This document shows, piece after piece, positions 1 to 9,924 of a stretch of DNA of 46,983 nt. Within the stretch, counting starts at the first letter, position 1, and every line of letters starts with the position of its first letter. The stretch covers positions 1 to 46,983 of the forward strand of contig JASHOF010000032.1 in assembly GCA_030041255.1 (NCBI GenBank), written 5' to 3'. The stretch is from Acetobacteraceae bacterium (GTDB lineage: Bacteria; Pseudomonadota; Alphaproteobacteria; Acetobacterales; Acetobacteraceae). The position numbers and the translations under genes are program-made. The notes beneath the pieces were generated by a model. That model was not told the origin of the DNA. It saw nothing but the letters and a program-made list of their open reading frames with translations, and searched no databases.

Positions 1-1992
1 GCGATCACCCAGATCGCCGCCGAGGAACTGGACCTTCCCCTCGATCGGGTCAGCGTCATCCAGGGCGACACTGCCCTGACCCCCGACCAGGGCCCCACCT
101 GGGGCAGCCTGTCGATCCAGGTGGGCGGCATGCAGATCCGTCACGCCGCCGCCACCGCCCGCCAGGCACTTCTCCAGATGGCGGCAAAAAAATTCGGAGC
201 GAAACCGGACCAGCTCGTCATCGCCGACGGCGTGATCCGCCCCGAGCTGGGCGGCGCAGAGGTTTCGTATGCCGAACTCGTCGGCGGCCAGCGTTTCCTG
301 CTCGCGCTCGACCAAAAGGCGCCGACCAAGCCGCCGGGCGCCTACTCCATCGTCGGGCGGCCGATCGCGCGCCTCGACATCCCCGGCAAGGTCACCGGCC
401 AGTTCACGTACGTCCAGGACGTCCGCGTGGCCGGGATGGTGCATGGCCGCGTCGTGCGACCGAGCGGCGTCGGCGCCAGCCTCGAGAGCGTGGACGAAAG
501 TTCGATCGCGGATATTCCCGGCATCGTCAGGATCGTTCGCGAGCAGAATTTCCTTGGCGTGGTCGCAGAAACCGAATGGGCCGCCATCAAGGCCTCGCGG
601 CAGCTCAAGGCAACCTGGTCGAACTGGGAGGGGCTGCCCGACGAAACGAAGCTCTGGGAATGGGTACGCGGCAGCACGATCGACAAGGATCTGGTGACGA
701 GCGACAAGGGCGACGTCACGAGCGCGCTCTCCCGGGCTGCCAGAAAGCTCAGCGCAACCTACGACTTCACCATCCATACCCACGGCTCGATCGGCCCCTC
801 CTGCGCCGTCGCCGAAATCGCGGACGGCAAGCTCACCTGCTGGACGCCATCGCAGGATACGCATCGCCTGCGCCCGGCGCTGGCCAACATGCTCGCCATG
901 CCGGTCGAGGACGTACGGTGCATCTACGTCGAAGGCTCCGGCTGTTACGGGCGCAATGGCCACGAGGACGCGACCGCCGATGCGGCCCTGATGGCGCGCG
1001 CCGTCGGCCGGCCGGTCAGGGTGCAGTGGATGCGCGGCGACGAGCATGGCTGGGATCCGAAGGGCCCTCCGACCCTGATCGATCTTCAGGGCGGGCTCGA
1101 TGCGAGCGGCAACGTCACCGCATGGCAGTCCGGGTTCTTCATTCCGAATGGTGACGCCGGCACCGTGCCGCTGCTCGCCGCCGAGTTGGCGAAGCTGCCG
1201 TACGCGGCGCTCACCTCGCCCGGCAACATCACCCGGGATTCGGACATTCCCTATAGTATCGCGAATGTCCGCACGACCTGCCATCTCCTGGATCGCACGC
1301 CCTTGCGGCCGTCCTGGATCCGCACCCCCGGACGGATGCAAAATACGTTCGCTAACGAATCCTTCATGGACGAGCTGGCGGCGGCGGCGGGCGCAGATCC
1401 GCTCCAGTTCCGCTTGCGATACCTCGACGATCCGCGCGGCATCGAACTTCTGCACCGCCTCGCCCGGCTCGCCGGATGGGAGACGCGGCCTTCGCCCGAC
1501 AGGAATGCCGGCAGCGGCGATATCGCCACCGGCCGCGGCCTCAGCTACGTGAAGTACGAACTGGTCCGCACCTATATCGGCGCGGTGGCCGAAGTCGAGG
1601 TCGATCGCAAGAGCGGCCGGATCCGCGTGCCGCGCTTCTTCGTCGTGCATGACTGCGGGCAGATCATCAATCCTGACGGCGTCAGGAACCAGATCGAAGG
1701 CAACGTCATCATGACGGTCAGCCGCACGCTCTTCGAGCGCGTCACCTTCGATCGCTCGCGGGTGACCAGCCTCGACTGGGCGAGCTACCCGATCCTGACC
1801 TTCCCGGATGTCCCGACCGTGGTCAGCGACCTGATCGACCGCCCGGACCAGCCGCCATGGGGCGTGGGCGAACCCACGGGCGCCGTCGTCCCCGGCGCGA
1901 TCTCGAATGCGGTGTTCGACGCCGTGGGCGTCCGCCTGAGATCCGTCCCCTTCCACCCGGACAAAGTAAAGGCGGCACTGCAGCCGATGTGA
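1..1992 (+). CDS. Molybdopterin-binding (xanthine dehydrogenase/aldehyde oxidase family) large subunit, 5'-truncated
   Basis: The frame is open from base 1, so the N-terminal part lies outside the window; the visible part starts AITQIAAEELDLPLDRV, a segment typical of the Mo-cofactor-binding half of these enzymes, and ends with TGA at 1990. The family hydroxylates aldehydes or N-heterocycles with a MPT-Mo centre and passes electrons to a small 2Fe-2S subunit. The end contains GVGEPTGAVVPGAISNAVFDA, where the Glu of GVGE is the usual catalytic base, followed by the normal C-terminal helix. Where xanthine dehydrogenases have GGGFGGK this protein reads GSGCYGRNGHEDATADA, a form seen in the IorB/NicB-like single-chain subfamily, so isoquinoline- or nicotinate-type oxidoreductases are closer than true XDH. 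Substrate cannot be told. The 2Fe-2S subunit is not in view downstream; it may lie upstream. Confidence 0.88.
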   Translation, partial: AITQIAAEELDLPLDRVSVIQGDTALTPDQGPTWGSLSIQVGGMQIRHAAATARQALLQMAAKKFGAKPDQLVIADGVIRPELGGAEVSYAELVGGQRFLLALDQKAPTKPPGAYSIVGRPIARLDIPGKVTGQFTYVQDVRVAGMVHGRVVRPSGVGASLESVDESSIADIPGIVRIVREQNFLGVVAETEWAAIKASRQLKATWSNWEGLPDETKLWEWVRGSTIDKDLVTSDKGDVTSALSRAARKLSATYDFTIHTHGSIGPSCAVAEIADGKLTCWTPSQDTHRLRPALANMLAMPVEDVRCIYVEGSGCYGRNGHEDATADAALMARAVGRPVRVQWMRGDEHGWDPKGPPTLIDLQGGLDASGNVTAWQSGFFIPNGDAGTVPLLAAELAKLPYAALTSPGNITRDSDIPYSIANVRTTCHLLDRTPLRPSWIRTPGRMQNTFANESFMDELAAAAGADPLQFRLRYLDDPRGIELLHRLARLAGWETRPSPDRNAGSGDIATGRGLSYVKYELVRTYIGAVAEVEVDRKSGRIRVPRFFVVHDCGQIINPDGVRNQIEGNVIMTVSRTLFERVTFDRSRVTSLDWASYPILTFPDVPTVVSDLIDRPDQPPWGVGEPTGAVVPGAISNAVFDAVGVRLRSVPFHPDKVKAALQPM

Positions 1993-2155
1993 GCAGTGCT
2001 GACGCCACCGATCGGCACTGTCGTTCCCGATCGCATTCGTTCTCAATCTGCACTGAATAGGGTGTCGTCCCGCTCGCCCGGACCCCAAGCGCGCCCGGGC
2101 GCCATCCCCGGCAAGGAATCAAAAAGAACCAATCTGAGCCTCCTCCCCCCGTTGG

Positions 2156-2184
2156 TTGACTCGCCCCGCGCAGTGCCACATGTC
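2156..2184 (+). promoter_or_regulatory. Candidate promoter of rnpB
   Basis: TTGACT (2156-2161), a 17-nt spacer and CATGTC (2179-2184) lie just upstream of the predicted RNA 5' end at about 2190, the right spacing for a housekeeping sigma factor. The -10 hexamer is a weak match (2 of 6), so the call rests mainly on the -35 and position. Confidence 0.4.
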
Positions 2185-2187
2185 TCT

Positions 2188-2590
2188 TCGGCCAGACGGC
2201 CGGACGGCCGCCGGCGCGCGCTCGAAAAGCCCGCCGCCGGAGGAAAGTCCGGGCTCCACGGGAACACGGTGCCGGCTAACCGCCGGCGGGGGCAACCCCA
2301 GGGAAAGTGCCACAGAAAACAAACCGCCCGGACCGCCTGCCGGTGCTCCGGGCAAGGGTGAAACGGGGCGGCAAGAGCGCACCGCGCCCACGGCAACGCG
2401 GGCGGCACGGCAAACCCCACCGGGAGCAAGACCGAATAGGGGCGGTGGGCAGCGCAAGCCGCCAGGGACGTTTCCGACCCGCCGCCCGGGTTGGTCGCAC
2501 GAGGCGCACCGCAAGGCGCGTCCCAGAGGAATGGCCGTCCCGCCCTTACGGGGGCGGACAGAACCCGGCTTACAGGCCGTCTGGCCCGAC
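2188..2590 (+). ncRNA. rnpB: RNase P RNA, bacterial class A
   Basis: This is the catalytic RNA of ribonuclease P, which removes 5' leaders from tRNA precursors. The conserved P4/CR-I block GGAGGAAAGTCCGGGCTCC is at 2239-2257 and the matching CR-V block ACAGAACCCGGCTTA is at 2558-2572. The two ends form helix P1 as a perfect 12-bp complement: GGCCAGACGGCC (2190-2201) with GGCCGTCTGGCC (2575-2586). Further family landmarks are present between them (AGGGTGAAACGGGGCGG near 2353, GCAAGAGCGCACCG near 2370, and the ACCGAATAGGG segment near 2429). About 400 nt is normal for the class. Ends are set from P1 and may be off by a few bases. It sits between the molybdoenzyme gene and the dcw cluster. Confidence 0.96.
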
Positions 2591-2796
2591 CCCCCGCCTC
2601 GCCCCAGGCGCCTCGCCCCGGCCCCGCCTTTGCAGAGACGGAACAAAACCAGAATTCGTGTCATGCTCGTGTCCAAGCGCATCCGCTTGGAGCAGTTGTT
2701 AAGAATACGTTGACAACCGCTTGACGATGACACCGAGACTGCACTGCACGCTGGCGCAAAAAACCGTTCGATGAACCCTATGCGCCCGGAATCTCT
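2591..2796. other. Gap between rnpB and the mraZ control region
   Basis: No gene is seen. The first 60 bases are C-rich and contain no clear hairpin with a T-run. At 2699-2713 there is TTAA-N7-TTGA, one base off the TTAA-N7-TTAA pattern bound by CtrA; the same bases give a perfect TTGACA (2710-2715) but no acceptable -10 follows at 16-18 nt. Either may be chance. Confidence 0.4.
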
Positions 2797-2838
2797 TTGA
2801 CGCTCCATATTAGCCCATGATATCCCACGTACTCCCAT
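2797..2838. promoter_or_regulatory. MraZ operator: four TGGG-type boxes at 10-nt period, overlapping a candidate dcw promoter
   Basis: On the + strand TCCA/CCCA motifs begin at 2804, 2814, 2824 and 2834, an exact 10-nt period; read on the minus strand these are three TGGG boxes plus one TGGA box, each separated by about one helical turn. MraZ is known to bind TGGGN direct repeats with 5-nt spacers upstream of its own gene, so this is very likely its autoregulatory operator. A possible promoter overlaps it: TTGACG (2797-2802), 16-17 nt spacer, GATATC/ATATCC near 2819-2825. Placing the boxes across the -10 would let MraZ block RNA polymerase. The promoter part is less certain than the boxes. 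Confidence 0.62.
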
Positions 2839-2910
2839 AGCGCGCTTCGCGCGCGGGTCGCGCCGGGCCCTCGGCACGGCCACATGCTTGGAGCGAACGG
2901 GCCCCGCCGG

Positions 2911-3405
2911 ATGACGCAGTTCCTGGGCACGCATCAGAACAAGCGCGACACCAAGGGCCGCGTTTCCATACCGGCCCCGTTTCGCTCTGCGCTCAAGAGC
3001 CCGCTGGACTCCGAGGCCCCGATTTCCCTCGTGGTCCGCCCCTCGCACAAACATGCCTGCATCGAGGCCTGGCCGACCGCAGAGTTCCAGCGCCTGGCAG
3101 GGCCGCTCGAGCAGTACGAGACGTTCAGCGAAGAACAGGAAGACCTCGCCGCCGTCATCTATCCCGAAGCAACGCGCCTCGAATGCGATCGCGAGGGCCG
3201 TGTCCTGTTGCCCGAATCACTCGTTCGCCACGCGGGCCTGGGCGATCTCGTCACCTTCCTCGGCCTCGGCCAGAATTTCCAGATCTGGGAGCCGGCCGCT
3301 GCTGAACACCGCCTGATCGAGGCCCGAGAGCGCGTGAGAACGCGCGGCCTCACCCTTCCTGCCCTCGTTCGCGCATCGCTCCCGCCCGCCGCGAGGCCCG
3401 CATGA
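2911..3405 (+). CDS. mraZ: Transcriptional regulator MraZ
   Basis: MraZ is a DNA-binding regulator of the division and cell-wall operon, with two AbrB-like swapped-hairpin halves. The protein begins [25 protein letters not shown], the standard MraZ opening, and has the second-half motif [21 protein letters not shown], which repeats the DxxGRxxLP element. An ATG further upstream at 2884 is in frame, but the family N-terminus supports 2911 (164 residues). It is the first gene of the dcw cluster; its stop overlaps the rsmH start (ATGA at 3402). The box array at 2804-2837 suggests autoregulation. Confidence 0.95.
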   Translation: MTQFLGTHQNKRDTKGRVSIPAPFRSALKSPLDSEAPISLVVRPSHKHACIEAWPTAEFQRLAGPLEQYETFSEEQEDLAAVIYPEATRLECDREGRVLLPESLVRHAGLGDLVTFLGLGQNFQIWEPAAAEHRLIEARERVRTRGLTLPALVRASLPPAARPA

Positions 3406-4328
3406 CCCACATTCCCGTCATGCCGGCCGAGGCGTTGGCGTTGCTCTCCCCGCGGGACGGAGGGATCTATCTCGATGCCACCTTTGGTGGTGGCGGGCAT
3501 GCCGCGCTGATCCTCGAATCCGCCGCCTGCATCCTCTTCGCCATCGATCGGGATCCAGCCGCGATCGGCCGCGGCGCCGCACTCCTCGCGCGCTATCCCG
3601 GCCGGCTGACCCTGATCGAAGGCCGCTTCGGCGCCATGCTCGAACTGCTCGGGAAGGTCGGCGTCACCCGCCTCGACGGCGTGCTGATGGATCTCGGAAT
3701 GTCCTCCTTCCAGCTTGCGGAGGCCGCCCGCGGCTTCAGCTTCCGCCTCACCGGGCCGCTCGACATGCGGATGGGCCGCAATGGCCCTACGGCCGCCACG
3801 CTCGTCAACACCCTGCCGGGATCGGAACTCGCAAACCTGCTGGCCGGCTATGGAGAAGAACGGCACGCGAGAAGGATCGCGCGCGCCATCATGGCCGCCC
3901 GCGCCCAGGCACCGATCGCGAGCACGACCGAACTCGCAGGCATCGTCAGGGCCGGACTGCCGCCCTCTCAAGAGCGCATCGATCCGGTCACGCGCACCTT
4001 TCAGGCGCTGCGGATCCGCGTCAACGACGAGTTCGACGAGATCGTGCGCGGCCTCGCCGCCGCTGCCGACCTCCTGTCGCCCGGCGGGCGCCTGGTCGCG
4101 ATCGCCTTCCACTCGCTCGAAGACCGCCTGGTCAAGCGCTTCATGCTCGAGGCCGCCGGCCGAACGCCGAAACCCTCGCGACACGTCCCACCATCCTCAC
4201 GCCCGGTGCCGCGCTTCCGCCTGCTCACTCCGCGCGCGCTCCGCCCAGAGCCCGCCGAAATCGCCGCCAATCCGCGCGCCGCCTCGGCGCGTCTGCGTGC
4301 CCTCGAGTGCCTGGCGCCCGCCGCATGA
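3402..4328 (+). CDS. rsmH: 16S rRNA (cytosine(1402)-N(4))-methyltransferase
   Basis: RsmH (MraW) uses S-adenosylmethionine to methylate N4 of C1402 in the decoding centre of 16S rRNA. The N-terminus [11 protein letters not shown] and the SAM loop [11 protein letters not shown] (about residues 24-34) are diagnostic, as are [12 protein letters not shown] and [13 protein letters not shown] in the middle and [13 protein letters not shown] near residue 230. Length 308 is usual. It overlaps mraZ by 4 nt and ftsL by 4 nt, so it is translated within the dcw transcript. Confidence 0.97.
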   Translation: MTHIPVMPAEALALLSPRDGGIYLDATFGGGGHAALILESAACILFAIDRDPAAIGRGAALLARYPGRLTLIEGRFGAMLELLGKVGVTRLDGVLMDLGMSSFQLAEAARGFSFRLTGPLDMRMGRNGPTAATLVNTLPGSELANLLAGYGEERHARRIARAIMAARAQAPIASTTELAGIVRAGLPPSQERIDPVTRTFQALRIRVNDEFDEIVRGLAAAADLLSPGGRLVAIAFHSLEDRLVKRFMLEAAGRTPKPSRHVPPSSRPVPRFRLLTPRALRPEPAEIAANPRAASARLRALECLAPAA

Positions 4329-5038
4329 TCCGCCCCTTCACCCTCCTCACCGCAGCGCTTGCCGTCGGCAGCGGTTACTACCTCTACCAGGCGAAGCACC
4401 GCACCAGGTTGCTCGACGATGAGGTCGAAGCTGTCGCGCAGCAGACCGCCGCCGCCGAAACCCGGATCGCCGTGCTGCGCGCCGAATGGGCGCTTGAGAA
4501 CGCGCCGACCCGTCTCGCCGATCTCGCCTCGCGCTATCTCCTGCTGGCGCCGATGCAGCCCGATCAAGCAGTCTCCATGACCGATCTCGCCTCCCATCTG
4601 CCGCCGCCGTCTGCGCCCGGCGCCGCCCCGCCGCCGGTTGCAGAGCCGGATCTTCCATTGCTCGCCGGCCTCCCCGAGCCCGGAATCTACGCCGGTCTCG
4701 ATGATTTCACGCGGGCGGGCAGCGAAACGCCCCCCGCATCCTCACCGCTCGCCGTCGCCGCGGTGCCCGCACCCTCCTTTCCGCCCTTTTCCACTGCCCT
4801 CCCGGGGTCGGCTCCCACGACCCGGCCAGGCACTGCCACGACCCTTTCTCCAGCCTCCGCGCCCGCGCCTGCCCCGGCGCAGACTCTGCCGCCGCAATCC
4901 GTCCGGGCGGGTCATTTCGGTGCGGCCCCGGAACGGCTGGCGCTCCCCCGCCTGCGGCCTGCCCCGGTCCTGACCTCGGCCCTCGGCGGTGCCTATCCCG
5001 ATCTCCCGCCGCCCGCGCCGCTCTCCGGCTCCCATTGA
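4325..5038 (+). CDS. ftsL: Cell division protein FtsL with a long Pro/Ala-rich tail
   Basis: FtsL is a small bitopic membrane protein that, with FtsB and FtsQ, joins and activates the septal synthase FtsW-FtsI. The start [20 protein letters not shown] gives one membrane segment at about residues 4-20, followed by a charged coiled coil ([27 protein letters not shown]) and the [16 protein letters not shown] segment typical of alphaproteobacterial FtsL. The ATG at 4325 overlaps the rsmH stop (ATGA). At 237 residues it is about twice the usual length: residues from about 95 on are Pro, Ala and Ser rich with no fold visible. The identification rests on position and the first 90 residues. Confidence 0.87.
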   Translation: MIRPFTLLTAALAVGSGYYLYQAKHRTRLLDDEVEAVAQQTAAAETRIAVLRAEWALENAPTRLADLASRYLLLAPMQPDQAVSMTDLASHLPPPSAPGAAPPPVAEPDLPLLAGLPEPGIYAGLDDFTRAGSETPPASSPLAVAAVPAPSFPPFSTALPGSAPTTRPGTATTLSPASAPAPAPAQTLPPQSVRAGHFGAAPERLALPRLRPAPVLTSALGGAYPDLPPPAPLSGSH

Positions 5039-5046
5039 CCTCGCCG

Positions 5047-7059
5047 ATGCGCGACCATCAGCCCGATCCCCCGAACCCAGGTGCGCTGGCCCACCGCAGG
5101 GAGGCAGGCGCCGCTCCGGCTCGCCCGCCCGGCACTCCGCGCGACGGCGCGATACCACGCCTTGAAACGGTCCGCGTCACCGCGCCCGATCTTGCCCGCC
5201 GCGCGACCCTGGAAACGAGCCGCCGCCGTCTGCTCGGTGCCGCCGCCAGTTTCACCGCCCTCTTCGCAGCCCTTGCCGCCAAGCTCACCGACGCCACGAT
5301 CCTCGATCCCGTAAAGCCGCCACCGCCGCCGAAGAACACCTTCTCGACCGCAGCCCGCCCCCTCCCCACGGCCGACCGGACGCGGGCGATGATGGTGGAC
5401 CGCAACGGTGAAATTCTCGCCGTCTCCCTTCCCACCGCCGCCGTCTATGCCGACCCGCGGCAGATGATGGACCGCGCCGATGCCGTCCGCCGCCTGCAAA
5501 GCGTGCTCCCCAACCTGAACGGCCCTGCCCTGCTCGCCGAGTTCACGGCCCCGCACCGGGAGTTCGTCTACGTCGCCCGCGAGGTCGGGCCGGAGCAGGA
5601 ACTCCGCATCAACGACCTCGGCATTCCGGGCGTGAACTTCCTTCCCGCCCAGGCCCGGCACTACCCGCAGGGGCGCATCGCCGCCCAGACCATCGGTGCG
5701 GTCGATATCGACGGACACGGGATCGCCGGTCTCGAAAAATCCCAGAACCGCCGCCTGCACGAAGACCCGAACCCGCTCCGGCTCGCGCTCGATGTGCGCG
5801 TGCAGGCCGTCCTGCGCGACGAGATGGCCAAAGCTATCGACGATTTCCAGGCCATCGGCGCCGCCGGCATCGTCATGGACGTGCGCACCGGCGAAGTGCT
5901 CGCCATGGTGAGCCTGCCTGACTACAACGCCAACGATTTCGCGTCCGCCGCACCCAAGGCCCGCTTCAACCGCGCCGCCACCGGTGTCTACGAGCCGGGC
6001 AGCGCCTTCAAGCTGCAAACAGCCGGCATGGCGCTCGATCCGGGCCTCATCCACGTCTGGGACCGTTTCGACACCACCCACCCGATCGATATCGGCCGCT
6101 TCGTGATCAAAGACTACGAGCCGGTGGACCGCTGGCTCTATCTTCCTGAAATCATCGCCTATTCCTCGAACATCGGCGCCTCTCGAATCGCCCTCATCGT
6201 TGGCAAGGCCCGCCAGCGGGCGTGGCTCCGCAAGCTCGGCTTCTTCGAGCGTTGCCCGATCGAGCTCCCCGAAGCGGCGATGCCGCTGGTACAGCCCGAC
6301 GCCGAGTGGAGCGCGGCCACGGTGATGACGGTCTCGTTCGGCAACGGCATCGCGATGACACCGCTCCATCTCCTCAATGGGACCGTCGCGCTGGTCAATG
6401 GCGGCGTGCTGTTCGCCCCCACCCTTCTCTATCAGGACCCCGCCACCCCGCGCCCCGGCAGTGCCGTGATGCAGCCGGACACCTCCGATACGATACGCAA
6501 GCTGATGCGCGATGTCGTCACCCACGGCACCGGCACATTCGGCCGGGTTCCCGGCTACTTCGTCGGCGGCAAGACCGGGACTTCGCAGGTGGTCCGCTCC
6601 GGCGGCTACCGCCAGCACACCAATCGTGCCGGCTTCCTGGCCGCCTTCCCGATCGACGCACCGCGCTACGCCTTCTACGTCATGCTCGACTCGCCGCACG
6701 CCAATGCCCTTTCGCAGGGCTTCAGCACCGGCGGCGAAATCTCCGCGCCCGTGGTGGCCCGAACCATCGCCCGCATCGCTCCGATGTTCGGGCTCCTGCC
6801 GGTGACCGATCCCGCCGAGGAGGCCGCGATCGAGAGAGAGATAGACCTGCCCCTCCAGCCTCGGCCGCCGCCCGGGGCGATCGCGCTCGGGCCCGGGCAT
6901 CCCTATCCGCCCGGGGCGGCAGACGCCCCAGATAACCTCAGCCATAACCTCAGCCATAACCTCAGCCGCAAGCGGACACCGGCTGCAGGCGGTCACTCTC
7001 TCGCTCCCGGTGCGCCGCGCCGCTACGCATCCTCCCATGCACCCGATCAAGGGCGCTGA
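5047..7059 (+). CDS. ftsI: Peptidoglycan D,D-transpeptidase FtsI (PBP3)
   Basis: FtsI crosslinks septal peptidoglycan. It has a charged cytoplasmic N-terminus, one membrane segment at about residues 62-80, a PBP dimer domain (MMVDRNGEILAVSLPT), then the transpeptidase domain with the three active motifs: SAFK with nucleophile Ser319, SSN at 373-375 and KTGT at 509-512. I chose the ATG at 5047; an in-frame TTG at 5035 would overlap the ftsL stop (TTGA) and add four residues. At 670 residues it is long: the last 80 or so form a Pro-rich tail that includes a threefold DNA repeat. Partner FtsW is encoded downstream in the same cluster. Confidence 0.95.
   Translation: MRDHQPDPPNPGALAHRREAGAAPARPPGTPRDGAIPRLETVRVTAPDLARRATLETSRRRLLGAAASFTALFAALAAKLTDATILDPVKPPPPPKNTFSTAARPLPTADRTRAMMVDRNGEILAVSLPTAAVYADPRQMMDRADAVRRLQSVLPNLNGPALLAEFTAPHREFVYVAREVGPEQELRINDLGIPGVNFLPAQARHYPQGRIAAQTIGAVDIDGHGIAGLEKSQNRRLHEDPNPLRLALDVRVQAVLRDEMAKAIDDFQAIGAAGIVMDVRTGEVLAMVSLPDYNANDFASAAPKARFNRAATGVYEPGSAFKLQTAGMALDPGLIHVWDRFDTTHPIDIGRFVIKDYEPVDRWLYLPEIIAYSSNIGASRIALIVGKARQRAWLRKLGFFERCPIELPEAAMPLVQPDAEWSAATVMTVSFGNGIAMTPLHLLNGTVALVNGGVLFAPTLLYQDPATPRPGSAVMQPDTSDTIRKLMRDVVTHGTGTFGRVPGYFVGGKTGTSQVVRSGGYRQHTNRAGFLAAFPIDAPRYAFYVMLDSPHANALSQGFSTGGEISAPVVARTIARIAPMFGLLPVTDPAEEAAIEREIDLPLQPRPPPGAIALGPGHPYPPGAADAPDNLSHNLSHNLSRKRTPAAGGHSLAPGAPRRYASSHAPDQGR
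6932..6967 (+). repeat. Three perfect copies of a 12-bp tandem repeat inside ftsI
   Basis: ATAACCTCAGCC occurs three times head to tail (6932-6943, 6944-6955, 6956-6967). It keeps frame and encodes repeated NLSH units in the C-terminal tail of FtsI, so copy-number change would alter the tail by four residues without a frameshift. Confidence 0.9.
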
Positions 7060-7063
7060 GCTG

Positions 7064-8526
7064 ATGCAGCGCCTTGCCCCGGAACGCCGCCCGACTGCCG
7101 CCAAGGGCAACTGGCGCGCGCTTGCCGGGCTCACGCTGGCCGGCATCGCCGCCGACAGCCGCCGTGTGCGGCCAGGTTTCCTGTTCGCCGCATTGCCCGG
7201 CCTCTCCGCCCGCTCTTCCCACCGCGATGGCCGGGCCTTCATCGCCGACGCCGTCGCCAACGGCGCGGCCGCCATCCTCGCCCCGCCCGGCACCGCCTGG
7301 CCGCCCGGCGTCCCGCCTCGCCCGCTGATCGAAGACGTCGAACCCCGCCGGCGCCTGGCCGAACTGGCCGCCGCCTTCGCCGGCCCCGCCCCGCACACCA
7401 TCGCCGCCGTGACCGGGACCAACGGCAAGACCAGCACGGTCGAATTCCTGCGCCAGCTCTGGCAAGAGGCGGGCCATTCGGCCGCCAGCCTCGGCACGCT
7501 CGGCCTCATCACCGCCGATGATCACCTCCCGGGTGCTCTCACCACCCCGGATCCGGTGGCACTCGCCGAAACCATGGCCTCTCTCGCGGAGCGATCCATC
7601 GACCACGTAGCGATCGAGGCCTCCTCGCACGGGCTCGACCAGTTCCGCCTCGACGGGCTGCGCCTCGCCGCCGCCGGCTTCTCGAGCTTCAGCCGCGACC
7701 ATCTCGACTATCACCGCGACATGGAGGCCTATCGCGCCGCCAAGCTGCGCCTGTTTGCCGAGCTTCTTCCCGAAGGCGCTCCGACGGTCGTTTCCTCCGG
7801 GCTCGAGCGCACCACGCTTGCCGCCCTGTCGGTGATCGCCGGGCGACGCCGGCTCCACCTCGAAACGGTAGGCGAGGAAGGCAGCCTGATCCGCCTCGAA
7901 CGAGTCGTTCCGGTTCCCGAAGGCCAGCATCTGACGGTCTCCGGCACCGACATCCTGCTTCCTCTCCCGGGCCGTTTCCAGGCCGGGAACGCATTGCTCG
8001 CCGCCGGCCTTGCCCTGGTGCTGGGCGGCGGGAGCCCGCTCGAAAGCCTGAGCCGCCTCCGTCCCGTGCGCGGCCGGCTGGAGCGCGCGGCGACGCTCGC
8101 CAACGGCGCCGCCGCCTACGTCGATTATGCGCATACGCCCGACGCGATCACGAACCTGCTCGCGGCGCTGCGCCCGCACACCAAACACCGCCTGGTGATC
8201 GTCTTCGGTGCCGGCGGCGACCGCGATCCGGGCAAGCGCCCGGCCATGGGCCGCGCCGCTGCCCGTGGCGCCGACCGCATCATCGTCACCGACGACAATC
8301 CACGGAGCGAGGATCCCGCGCTCATCCGCGCCGCGATCCTCACCGGCTGCCCGGGCGCCATCGAGATCGGCAGTCGCGAACAGGCGATCGCTGCCGCCCT
8401 TTCCGATCTCGCTCCTGGCGATGTGCTCGCCGTCGCCGGAAAGGGCCACGAGCAGGGCCAGATCGTCGGTGACCGCGTCCTGCCCTTCGACGACGCGACC
8501 GTGATTCGCCGGCTCGCAGGCTCCGC

Positions 8527-8530
<4 letters not shown>
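7064..8530 (+). CDS. murE: UDP-N-acetylmuramoyl-L-alanyl-D-glutamate--2,6-diaminopimelate ligase
   Basis: MurE adds the third residue of the stem peptide using ATP in the cytoplasm. Seen: the N-terminal UMP-binding segment IAADSRRVRPGFLFAALPG, the ATP loop GTNGKTS (118-124), ASSHGLDQFRLDG, and DNPR at 411-414, the motif that marks meso-diaminopimelate (not lysine) specificity, so the wall is of the DAP type. The start at 7064 lies 4 nt after the ftsI stop; in-frame ATGs at 7037 and 7010 overlap ftsI and are possible but give an unusually long N-terminus. Length 488 is normal. Its stop overlaps the murF start (ATGA). Confidence 0.95.

Positions 8531-9923
<1,393 letters not shown>

Positions 9924-9924
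<1 letters not shown>

Noticed and set aside
2710-2738. Promoter from the perfect TTGACA at 2710 for mraZ
   Set aside because: No acceptable -10 at 16-18 nt; the site near 2797 with MraZ boxes is better placed.
2119-3054. Long minus-strand open frame across rnpB and mraZ
   Set aside because: It overlaps a certain RNA gene and mraZ, is Arg/Gly rich and has no family features; a GC-bias artefact.
4993-7512. 839-codon minus-strand open frame opposite ftsI and murE
   Set aside because: It is antisense to two clear genes; its composition is that of a third-position shadow.
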